A stretch of DNA of 13,734 nucleotides from positions 1-13,734 of the forward strand of contig JAEWOJ010000081.1 in the NCBI GenBank assembly GCA_023399815.1, in the 5' to 3' direction. The first letter of the stretch is position 1. The number at the start of each line of letters is the position of its first letter. Made by a program: the position numbers and the translations under genes. Positions 5,902-12,534 of the stretch are shown here, piece by piece. This stretch comes from Pseudomonadota bacterium. Its GTDB lineage: Bacteria; Pseudomonadota; Gammaproteobacteria; Xanthomonadales; Xanthomonadaceae. The notes below the pieces were generated by a model. The model searched no databases. It saw nothing but the letters and a program-made list of their open reading frames with translations, and was not told the DNA's origin.

Positions 5902-7206
5902 TCACCCGAACGGATGGTCGATCGACGGGCTCTGCGGCGTCAGCAGTTCGGCGCCGTCGGCGGTGATGTGCAGGATGTCCTCCAGGCGCACGCCGAATTT
6001 CTCCGGGATGTAGATGCCGGGTTCGTCGCTGAAGGTCATGCCCGGTTCGAGCAGATGCTTGTTGCCGCGGACCAGGTAGTCCCACTCGTGCATGTCCATG
6101 CCGATGCCGTGGCCGAGGCGGTGGCTGAAGTAGGCATAGTCCGGGCCGTAGCCGGCATCGCCGATGACCTTGCGTGCGGCCGCGTCCAGCGCCTCCATCG
6201 CCACGCCGGGGCGGGCGGCCTTCAGCGCGCTGGTCTGGGCCTGCAGCACGATGTCGAAGACGCGGCGGATGTCGTCGCCGGCCTTGCCCAGCACCACGGT
6301 GCGGGTGATGTCGCTGGTGTAGCCGTCGGCCTTGCAGCCGCCGTCGAAGATGACCGGCGTGCCCTCGGTGAGCCGCTGCGGCGCGTCCGAGCCGTGCGGC
6401 GAGGCGGTGTACTTGCCGATGTTGACGTCGGCGCTGCCGCGCAGGCCGGTGCGTGCATAGGCCAGGGCGATGAGCCCGGCGATGTCGCTCTCGGTCATGC
6501 CCGGCGCGAGCGCCTTCCACACAGCTTCGTACACCGCCAGCGTGGTCTGGTTGGCCAGGCGCATCAGCGCCATTTCCGCGGGGCTCTTGATGCGCCGGCA
6601 GCCGGCCGTGACCGGCCAGGCATCGACGAAGGTGGCATGGGGCAGGGCGTTCATGATGCCCTTGCTGCGGAAGAACGGCACCGTCTCCTCGATGCCGACC
6701 GTGCCGTTGGCGGCGCCGAAGCCGCGCAGTACCTGCGCGACCAGCGCATAGGGATCCTCGTCCTCCTGCCAGCCGCGCACGTCGTTGCCGAGCTTGATCT
6801 GCTCCAGCGTGCGGCCGCGCTCGAACTCGGGCGTGACGTAGACCGGTTCGCCCCTGCGCGGCAGGATCACGCCGGTCAGGCGCTCGCTGTTCCACCAGTG
6901 CATGCCGGTGAAATAGGTCAGCGAAGTGCCCGCGCCGATGAACACGGCATCGATGCGGTGTTCGTCCATCAGCTGCTGCGCCCGCGCCAGGCGTTGCGCG
7001 CGCTCGCTGGCCGTGATCGGCACCACGAGGTGCGCGACCGGCTTGAGCGCGCGCAGGGAGTCGGGAAGCGCGGGGGCGTCGCGGCGTTCGCCGGCCGCCA
7101 GCGCCGCGCCGGCCTGGCCGAGCAGGGGCAGCGTGGCGGCGCCCGCCGCCAGCGAGTTGCGCAGGAAATGCCGGCGACGATGGTTGAGGATGGCGTCGTT
7201 TCCCAT
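5902..7206 (-). CDS. Tat-exported M24 family aminopeptidase (Xaa-Pro peptidase-like)
   Basis: This is a metallopeptidase of the pita-bread (M24) fold, most like Xaa-Pro aminopeptidases or dipeptidases that cleave peptides next to proline. It has 434 residues. The N-terminus carries a twin-arginine signal, RRHFLRN followed by a hydrophobic stretch to about residue 39, so the folded enzyme should be exported. A creatinase-like N-terminal domain spans roughly 60-200 and the catalytic domain 205-425. The five metal ligands are present: Asp288 (IFDGG), Asp299 (SDITRT), His366 (LGHGIG), Glu395 (DEPGIY) and Glu409 (RLEDI). His271 (SPHGSD) is the likely proton shuttle. The start ATG has GGGGA 5 nt upstream. 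It follows corA by 64 bp and may be the last gene of the minus-strand run. The physiological peptide substrate is unknown. Confidence 0.9.
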   Translation of the reverse strand: MGNDAILNHRRRHFLRNSLAAGAATLPLLGQAGAALAAGERRDAPALPDSLRALKPVAHLVVPITASERAQRLARAQQLMDEHRIDAVFIGAGTSLTYFTGMHWWNSERLTGVILPRRGEPVYVTPEFERGRTLEQIKLGNDVRGWQEDEDPYALVAQVLRGFGAANGTVGIEETVPFFRSKGIMNALPHATFVDAWPVTAGCRRIKSPAEMALMRLANQTTLAVYEAVWKALAPGMTESDIAGLIALAYARTGLRGSADVNIGKYTASPHGSDAPQRLTEGTPVIFDGGCKADGYTSDITRTVVLGKAGDDIRRVFDIVLQAQTSALKAARPGVAMEALDAAARKVIGDAGYGPDYAYFSHRLGHGIGMDMHEWDYLVRGNKHLLEPGMTFSDEPGIYIPEKFGVRLEDILHITADGAELLTPQSPSIDHPFG

Positions 7207-7270
7207 GAAGTCCCCCGGAAAGCAGTGATGATGGATTGGAGTGGCCGCGGGCGGCCGCAGCGGCGCGGGC

Positions 7271-8293
7271 CTACAGCCAGCCCGAGCGCTTGAACAGCCG
7301 GTACAGCACCGCGCAGGTCGCGCCGACGACGAGGATCAGCAGCGGATAGGCGTAGCGGCCGGCCAGTTCGGGCATGTGGGTGAAGTTCATGCCGTACCAG
7401 CTGGTGATCAGGGTCGGCGCGGCCAGCAGCGCCGCCCAGGCGCCGAGCCGCTTGACCGTCTCGCCCTGCGCCAGCGTGACCAGCGACAGGTTCACGCTCA
7501 GCGCGGTGCCTAGCATCTCGCGCAGCGTGTCGATGGCGTCGTTGACCCGCGCGGCGTGGTCCTGCACGTCGCGCAGGTACAGCCGCGCTTCGTCGTTGAG
7601 CAGCTGCGCCGGGTTGCGCTGCAGCTGCGACAGCGCGTCCTGCAGCGGAGTGACCGCCAGCCGCATCTTGTTTAGCTCGCGCTTGAGGTCGTACAGGCGG
7701 ATGACGGTGCGGCGCCGGTAGTTCTCGGCGAAGATGTCCTTCTCCAGCGAATCCAGCGTGTCGCGGAAGCTGTCGGTGATCGGCAGGTAGTTGTCCACCA
7801 CCGCGTCGAGCACCGCGTACAGGCAGAACGACGGTCCCAGCGACACGAGGTCGTGCTCGCGCTCCAGCCGCATGCGCACCGGCGCATACGACAGCGAGGC
7901 GCCGTGGCGCACCGTCACCAGGTAGCGGGCGCCGAGGAAGGCATGGGTCTCGCCGTAGTGGATGCGCTCGTCCACCACCTGCGCGGTGTGCACCACCACG
8001 AACAGCGAGCTGCCGTAGGTCTCCACCTTGGGCCGCTGGTGCGCCTTGCGCGTGTCCTCGATGGCCAGGTCGTGCAGGCCGAATTCGGCCTGCACCTTCT
8101 CCAGCACGGCATCGTCCGGCTCGTACAGGCCGACCCAGACGAAGCCCCTGTCGCTGGATTCGAGCACGTGGCTGATCGAATCCAGCGAAAGATTGCGCAG
8201 CGTGCCGTCCTCGCCGTACCAGGTGCAGTTGATGACGCAGGGCGGATTGGCGGGAGCCGTTGCGGAAGAAGTGCCGACGTCCATGGGCCGCAT
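7271..8293 (-). CDS. corA: Magnesium/cobalt channel CorA
   Basis: CorA is a homopentameric inner-membrane channel for Mg2+ and Co2+. The 340 residues show the family plan: a large cytoplasmic alpha/beta N-terminal domain (about 20-160), long charged helices (about 170-280), then two C-terminal membrane helices (about 283-299 and 315-333). The selectivity signature YGMNF (GMN at 301-303) directly follows the first membrane helix, and a basic tail (RLFKRSGW) ends the protein. The start could be ATG 8293 or ATG 8284 three codons later; GAGG lies 4 nt before the first. It begins 6 nt after the stop of the upstream Lnb-like gene, so the pair is probably coupled. The family call is secure; the direction of ion flow is not shown by sequence. 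Confidence 0.94.
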   Translation of the reverse strand: MRPMDVGTSSATAPANPPCVINCTWYGEDGTLRNLSLDSISHVLESSDRGFVWVGLYEPDDAVLEKVQAEFGLHDLAIEDTRKAHQRPKVETYGSSLFVVVHTAQVVDERIHYGETHAFLGARYLVTVRHGASLSYAPVRMRLEREHDLVSLGPSFCLYAVLDAVVDNYLPITDSFRDTLDSLEKDIFAENYRRRTVIRLYDLKRELNKMRLAVTPLQDALSQLQRNPAQLLNDEARLYLRDVQDHAARVNDAIDTLREMLGTALSVNLSLVTLAQGETVKRLGAWAALLAAPTLITSWYGMNFTHMPELAGRYAYPLLILVVGATCAVLYRLFKRSGWL

Positions 8294-8299
8294 CCTGCC

Positions 8300-9556
8300 T
8301 CAGCGCGTGGCGGGCGCCAAGCCGCGACGGCCGAGCGCCAGCGCGAACGCCAGGTGGACCGGCAGCAGCAGCACGATCCACTGCATGTTGAACTGGGCCT
8401 GCAACGACAGCCAGTGCAGCGGCAGCGACAGCGTGGCGATGGCGGCCACTGTCCACAGCAGCCCGCCGAACCAGCGGCCGGGCTGGCGCCCGCGCAGCAG
8501 CTGCCATGCGCCCGGCAGCAGCGCCAGCGCCAGCGGGCTGAGCAGCAGCAGGTTGCGATTGCCCCAGGCGGCGCGATGCTCGCTCCAGCCCCAGAGATAG
8601 GCCAGCAGCAGGCCGGCCACGCCGCAGAACAGCCAGAAGGGCAGGGCAACGCCGCCGAGCGCGCGGCGGTGCCGGCGTGCGGCGAAGACCCCGCCGGCCA
8701 GCACCAGGCCGGTCAGCAGCCAGGGCCACCAGGCGCGGGCGTGTTCGGCCGGCTCCGGCGACAGCCGCTGCGGCAGCAGTTCCTGCTCGGACTGCACCAG
8801 CGGGCGACCGGCGCTGTTGCGGGCTTCGCGCAGGCTGTCGGCCAGCCGCATCGGCACGAAGGCCTCCTGCCAGCGCGACAGCGGCTGGTCGGCCCACGGG
8901 CCGAGGCCGAGGTCGAAGCCCAGCCACATCCAGGGCGACGGCGAGGCCAGCCGCACCGCCTCGCTGCGCCAGGTGTTGCCGCGCGAGCGGCCGGCCAGCT
9001 GCGACTGCAGGCTGCCGCCCATGGCGCGGTCGAGCGCGTCGCGCACCATCGTCGAGCAGTTGGCGGTGAAGTAGTCGTAGCGGTAGCGGGCGTTCTCTGG
9101 GCGCGCGCGCTCGGCCAGGTCGTCGGCCAGCGCCCGAGCCTGCGGCGGCGGCAGGTCCAGCCACTGGATGGCGGCGCCGCGGCCGGCGTCGCGGTACTGC
9201 GCCAGGTCCTCGTCCAGCGGCAGCGCGACGAGGTAGTACATCATCCGGCCGCGCACGAAGTTGCCGACGAAGTCCGGCTCGGACGGGTCGAAGAAGCCGA
9301 AGTTGTAGGAGACCGCCGGGCCGCCGTCGGGATCGGCCACGACCAGGGCGTCGTGGCCGAAACGCTCGAAGAAGATCTCGCCCGGCTGCATCGTCACCAC
9401 GCCGATGCGCGGTGCGCGGGAAGCCGCCTCGGCAGCCGGCGGCGCGGCCTGGGCCACGCCGGCCGCCAGCACCAGCAGGCAAAGCAGCGCGCACGCCAGC
9501 AGGCGCGCGAGGGCAAGGGGCGAGCGCGGCCGCCGGGAAAGACGCGGGGCGATCAA
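8300..9556 (-). CDS. DUF4105/Lnb-like membrane protein: periplasmic Cys-His domain plus five transmembrane helices
   Basis: This 418-residue protein has a signal or anchor segment (about 14-37, ending AQA-A), a periplasmic DUF4105 domain (about 48-245), then five hydrophobic helices (about 277-293, 302-321, 335-352, 361-381, 390-409). The domain hallmarks are FGHDALVV (His68), YNFGFFD (84-90) and DYFTANCSTMVRD (Cys167), a His/Cys pair like that of permuted NlpC/papain-fold enzymes. As I recall, Pfam now calls this domain the Lnb N-terminal periplasmic domain, after a Bacteroides lipoprotein N-acyltransferase whose transmembrane part also has five helices. The gene follows corC where E. coli has lnt, which supports a lipoprotein-acylation role, but this is inference. 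The start is TTG, in a TTGA overlap with the corC stop; AGGA lies 6 nt upstream, and the first in-frame ATG, 55 codons later, would remove the signal. It could instead be an unrelated peptidase or amidase. Confidence 0.82.
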   Translation of the reverse strand: MIAPRLSRRPRSPLALARLLACALLCLLVLAAGVAQAAPPAAEAASRAPRIGVVTMQPGEIFFERFGHDALVVADPDGGPAVSYNFGFFDPSEPDFVGNFVRGRMMYYLVALPLDEDLAQYRDAGRGAAIQWLDLPPPQARALADDLAERARPENARYRYDYFTANCSTMVRDALDRAMGGSLQSQLAGRSRGNTWRSEAVRLASPSPWMWLGFDLGLGPWADQPLSRWQEAFVPMRLADSLREARNSAGRPLVQSEQELLPQRLSPEPAEHARAWWPWLLTGLVLAGGVFAARRHRRALGGVALPFWLFCGVAGLLLAYLWGWSEHRAAWGNRNLLLLSPLALALLPGAWQLLRGRQPGRWFGGLLWTVAAIATLSLPLHWLSLQAQFNMQWIVLLLPVHLAFALALGRRGLAPATR

Positions 9557-10431
9557 GCTTCGTCCTGCGGATCGGGAGGCAGCACGGTGACGTGGAAGGC
9601 CTGTACCCGGCGCGCGTTGGCGCGCGCGACACGGAACACGAAGCGGCCCAGGGTGAGCTCGTCGCCGATCTCGGGCAGGTGGCCGATGGCCTCGGTGACC
9701 AGGCCGCCGATGGTGTCGTAGTCGTCGTCGGAGAAATCCGCGCCGAAGCGTTCGTTGAAATCCTCGATCGCGGTCAGCGCGTCGACCACGTAGCGGCCGT
9801 CGGCCTGGATCGCGATCTGCGCGGTGTGGTCCTCGGCCTCGTCGTGCTCGTCGTCGATCTGGCCGACGATCTGTTCCAGCACGTCCTCGATGGTGACCAG
9901 CCCGGCGACGCCGCCGTATTCGTCCACCACGATCGCCATGTGGTTGCGCGAGAGCCGGAACTCCTTGAGCAGCACGTTGAGCTTCTTCGACTCGGGAATC
10001 AGCACCGCCGGGCGCAGCAGCTCGCGGATGGTGGCGTGGCTGTTGTCGGCGACCACGCCGCGCAGCAGGTCCTTGGCCAGCAGGATGCCGAGCACGTCGT
10101 CCTTGTTCTCGCCGTGCACGGGGAAGCGCGAATGGCCGGACTCGACCACCTGCTTCATCAGTTCCAGGAACGGCTGTTCGACCGGCAGGGACACCATCTG
10201 CGAGCGCGGGATCATGACGTCGCCGACGGTCAGCTCGGCCACCGCGATGGCGCCTTCCATCATGCGCAGGGTGTCGGCGGCGATCAGGCCGTCCTGCTCG
10301 GCCGTCTGCAGCACGGCTACCAGTTCGTCGCGGGTATGGGGCTCGCCGGAGAAGGCCGCGCTCAGGCGTTCGAGCCAGCCGCGCTTCTTTTCGCCCTGCT
10401 CCGGGGCGGTACTACTGTCGTCTTCGGACAT
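9553..10431 (-). CDS. corC: CorC/HlyC family CBS-domain protein (YbeX)
   Basis: This cytoplasmic protein is linked to Mg2+/Co2+ homeostasis and, through its cluster, to ribosome metabolism. From ATG 10431 it has 292 residues, the length of E. coli CorC. Two CBS motifs lie at about 68-128 (DVMIPRSQMVSL, ESGHSRFPV, LAKDLL) and 133-190 (VLIPESKKLNVLLKEFR, HMAIVVDEYGGVAGLVTIEDVLE). The C-terminal transporter-associated domain covers about 205-285 (IEDFNERFG, DTIGGLV, RRVQAFHV). There is no DUF21 membrane domain, as in the short CorC type. The frame extends back to TTG 10473, but that adds 14 residues of low-complexity Pro/Gly sequence; MSEDDSS resembles the known start. The stop overlaps the TTG start of the Lnb-like gene. 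Upstream ybeY is separated from it by one unrecognised gene. Confidence 0.94.
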   Translation of the reverse strand: MSEDDSSTAPEQGEKKRGWLERLSAAFSGEPHTRDELVAVLQTAEQDGLIAADTLRMMEGAIAVAELTVGDVMIPRSQMVSLPVEQPFLELMKQVVESGHSRFPVHGENKDDVLGILLAKDLLRGVVADNSHATIRELLRPAVLIPESKKLNVLLKEFRLSRNHMAIVVDEYGGVAGLVTIEDVLEQIVGQIDDEHDEAEDHTAQIAIQADGRYVVDALTAIEDFNERFGADFSDDDYDTIGGLVTEAIGHLPEIGDELTLGRFVFRVARANARRVQAFHVTVLPPDPQDEA

Positions 10432-10501
10432 CGCTTCGTTCGGGGTACCCGGCGGACCGGGCGGTGAGGGCAAGTCTAGCAGGATGTCCGCGGCCTCCCG
10501 C

Positions 10502-11074
10502 TCAGGCCGGCGGGCTGCCTTCGGCCTCGCCGGAAGCGGTGGCCGGCGCTTCGTCCTCGGCTGGAAGATCCAGGCTGTAGGTGCAGCCGGCCAGGGTCTT
10601 GCCGGGGTGGGAGGCGACGTTGGACACGCTCAGGATCACCGACTCGATCATCGCCTCGCCGGTCCTGGGATCGGTCACGTCGCGGCTGACCAGCTCGCGG
10701 CCGGCCATGAACTTGCCGTCGGCGTCGTAGCCGGTTTCCAGTTCCAGCGTCGCGGCCAGCGGCCGTGGGTCGGCCAGGTCGAGGATCGCCACGATGCTGG
10801 TGCCGGCCACGGCGATGCGGTCGGTGCTGTGGCCGAACACGGTGACCGGCGCGTTCAGCGCGTACTCGTTCATGAACAGGTTGCCCTGCGGCAACGGCCG
10901 CCAGCCCAGCGCGACTGCCTTCAGCGGGTCGGCGGCGATGGGCGCCAATGCGGTGAAATCGCTCACGCCCTGCCGGCACTCGATGAGGGCGGGGAGGTCG
11001 ATGGCGGGATCGGCGGATGCGAAGGCGGGCGACAGCGCGGCGAGCAGCAGCGGGAGCAGGCGCTTCATCGGCAT
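10502..11074 (-). CDS. Unrecognised exported protein between ybeY and corC
   Basis: I do not recognise this 190-residue protein. It has a short Sec signal (MKRLLPLLLAALSPAFASA, cleavage near residue 21), a compact mature domain (about 25-170), and an acidic, low-complexity Ala/Glu/Pro tail (about 171-190). There are two cysteines in the mature part (Cys33 and Cys164), close to the two ends of the domain, which could form a disulphide. The middle alternates short beta-like stretches (PVTVFG, RIAVAGTSIVAILDL, ESVILSVSNV) with a DPRTGE turn. It starts 3 nt after the ybeY stop, so it is probably coupled to ybeY; ATG 11068 is an alternative start. The function is unknown; envelope localisation is the only supported inference. 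Confidence 0.8.
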   Translation of the reverse strand: MPMKRLLPLLLAALSPAFASADPAIDLPALIECRQGVSDFTALAPIAADPLKAVALGWRPLPQGNLFMNEYALNAPVTVFGHSTDRIAVAGTSIVAILDLADPRPLAATLELETGYDADGKFMAGRELVSRDVTDPRTGEAMIESVILSVSNVASHPGKTLAGCTYSLDLPAEDEAPATASGEAEGSPPA

Positions 11075-11077
11075 CGT

Positions 11078-11563
11078 TCAGCGCTCGCCCGCGTAGGGAT
11101 CGGCGATGCCCAGCTCGGCGAGGATCTCGCGCTCGAGCTGTTCCATCGCTTCGGCTTCCCTGTCGTCCTCGTGGTCCCAGCCGAGCAGGTGCAGCACGCC
11201 GTGCACGGTCAGGTGCGCGTAGTGGGCGTTGAGCGGCTTGCCCTGTTCTTCGGCCTCGCGCGCCACCACCGGCGCGCAGATCACCAGGTCGCCGAGCAGC
11301 GGGAACTTGACGCCCTTGGGCAGGCCTTCGGGAACCTCGGCCGGGAAGCTGAGCACGTTGGTGGCGTAGTCCTTGCCGCGGTAGTGGCGGTTCAGCGACT
11401 GGCCTTCGCGGGTGTCGACCACGCGGATGGCCAGGTCGGCCTCGCGGATGCGGCCATTCAACGCGGCGGCGACCCAGCGGCGGAAACTCACCGCCGCCGG
11501 CAGGCCGGCGCGGGGCAGCGCGTAGCTGACGGCGACATCGAGGCGGACGGGACCCTTGGTCAT
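11078..11563 (-). CDS. ybeY: rRNA maturation factor / endoribonuclease YbeY
   Basis: YbeY is a cytoplasmic zinc metalloprotein needed for 16S rRNA 3'-end maturation and 70S quality control. The 161 residues fit the family. The metal-binding signature HGVLHLLGWDH gives His121, His125 and His131, and the conserved NRHYRGKDYATNVLSFP segment (58-74) carries Arg62, equivalent to the essential E. coli arginine. GDLVICAPVV (91-100) matches the strand before the active site. The start is ATG 11563; only a weak GGA lies 9 nt upstream. A 56-bp gap with a small GC hairpin (11586-11599) precedes it. As in many bacteria it is grouped with phoH and corC, but here an extra gene lies on each side of it. Confidence 0.96.
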   Translation of the reverse strand: MTKGPVRLDVAVSYALPRAGLPAAVSFRRWVAAALNGRIREADLAIRVVDTREGQSLNRHYRGKDYATNVLSFPAEVPEGLPKGVKFPLLGDLVICAPVVAREAEEQGKPLNAHYAHLTVHGVLHLLGWDHEDDREAEAMEQLEREILAELGIADPYAGER

Positions 11564-11619
11564 GGCAGGTTCCAGCGGTCAGGCAGTGCGGGGGCGCACA
11601 GTATCGCGCGCAAGCGGCC

Positions 11620-12492
11620 TCACCGCGACTTCCATTCGTCCGCGGCGAAGGCGATCTCCACGACCTCGGCCGTGGCGCGCCGGTCAGCGATGCCGGCCTC
11701 TTCGGCGGACGCATGGCAGTTGTGGCCGAGCAGCAGGGCGATCTGCCGGACCAGCTGCACCGCGCTCTGTTCCGGCGAGTCCTGCGTGGAGAGATGGAGC
11801 GTCCCGCCTCCGCAGCCGCCGACGTTGGCGACCTGCAGGGCCGGGATCAGGATGCGCGCGGCCTGGTCGGCCAGCGCGTTGAATTCGTCGGACGAGATGC
11901 GCTCCTGGGCGGCCGAGGCACGCAGCTTGAAATAGTAGAGCTGCTTGTAGAACAGGTAGCCGTTGGAATACAGGAGCCAGTCGTGCGGCGGCAGGCGCAT
12001 GCTCAGCTGCAGCTTCTGCCCGGTGAGCTGCCCGGCCTCGGCCTTGGCCTTCAGCACCGCCGCGTCGATGTCGTTGGCGGGCGGCGGGTCGCCGGTCTCC
12101 GGCGAAGGCAGCGGGAACGGGCTCTGCTGCAGTTCGCGCAGCTGCGTGTAGGTGCCTTGTCCGCTGGCCAGTTGCAGGTCCTGGCGGAAGGCGTCCATGC
12201 CCTTTTCGACCGCCGTTGCCTGGGCCATCAGCCCGGCGGGATAGACATAGACGTCGAAGCGGATTTCCTGGTGGTCCCTCAACGCGTAGCGGAATCCCGC
12301 GCCCGCGTATTTCTGCGCCGGGTTGAAAGTGCTTCCTTCAAGCTCGAAATCGCCGACCTGCTTCGGCGCGACCAGGTAACTGGTTTCGATGTAGGCCCGC
12401 GCGGCGGTGTCCGCTTTCTTCCTGGCCGCCACTGGAAAGCCGGCGGCCAGCGCCAGGATCCCGAAGGCCAGCAGCAGAAGGGGACGGGACAT
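11620..12492 (-). CDS. Unrecognised exported protein between phoH and ybeY
   Basis: I do not recognise this 290-residue protein. An N-terminal Sec signal (hydrophobic 4-23, ending PVAA before RKK) predicts export. The mature part has an aromatic-rich beta-like segment (YAGAGFRYA, IRFDVYVYP; 62-85), a Pro-rich linker (about 123-139), a second Tyr-rich stretch (LLYSNGYLFYKQLYYFKL, 173-190), and a C-terminal region with GGCGGG (Cys227) and GHNCH (Cys259), the only two cysteines. The start is set firmly: a perfect AGGAGGTG at 12499-12506 lies 7-8 nt before ATG 12492, while the in-frame GTG at 12501 is part of that Shine-Dalgarno. The gene begins 42 bp after the phoH stop. The strong ribosome site suggests high translation. 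Function unknown. Confidence 0.85.
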   Translation of the reverse strand: MSRPLLLLAFGILALAAGFPVAARKKADTAARAYIETSYLVAPKQVGDFELEGSTFNPAQKYAGAGFRYALRDHQEIRFDVYVYPAGLMAQATAVEKGMDAFRQDLQLASGQGTYTQLRELQQSPFPLPSPETGDPPPANDIDAAVLKAKAEAGQLTGQKLQLSMRLPPHDWLLYSNGYLFYKQLYYFKLRASAAQERISSDEFNALADQAARILIPALQVANVGGCGGGTLHLSTQDSPEQSAVQLVRQIALLLGHNCHASAEEAGIADRRATAEVVEIAFAADEWKSR

Positions 12493-12498
12493 GGCAGG

Positions 12499-12506
12499 CA
12501 CCTCCT
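12499..12506 (-). promoter_or_regulatory. Full-match Shine-Dalgarno AGGAGGTG deciding the start at 12492
   Basis: On the minus strand AGGAGGTG is a full anti-16S match ending about 6-8 nt before ATG 12492. It rules out the in-frame GTG at 12501, which overlaps it. It is the strongest ribosome-binding site in the window. Confidence 0.85.
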
Positions 12507-12534
12507 GTGCGGGCGGGTGCCATGAGTGTATGCC

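Noticed and set aside
7207..7270. Possible terminator between corA and the peptidase gene
   Set aside because: Only a weak GGCCG-CGGG-CGGCC fold in very GC-rich DNA is seen, with no U-run on either strand, so it is not reported as a terminator.
6969..9632. 887-residue minus-strand open frame
   Set aside because: It is a shifted frame of the peptidase, corA and Lnb-like genes, made of Arg/Ala/Pro-rich sequence with no motifs.
7853..9721. 622-residue plus-strand open frame
   Set aside because: It is the antisense shadow of corA and the Lnb-like gene, with repetitive Gln/His/Ala/Gly composition.
10432..10473. TTG-initiated 14-residue N-terminal extension of CorC
   Set aside because: The extension is Pro/Gly-rich and absent from the known CorC start; ATG 10431 gives exactly the common length.
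9824..11935. 703-residue plus-strand open frame
   Set aside because: It is antisense to corC, ybeY and both hypothetical genes, all of which have better coding evidence. Its Ser/Arg-rich start and His/Gln-rich middle are typical shadow composition.
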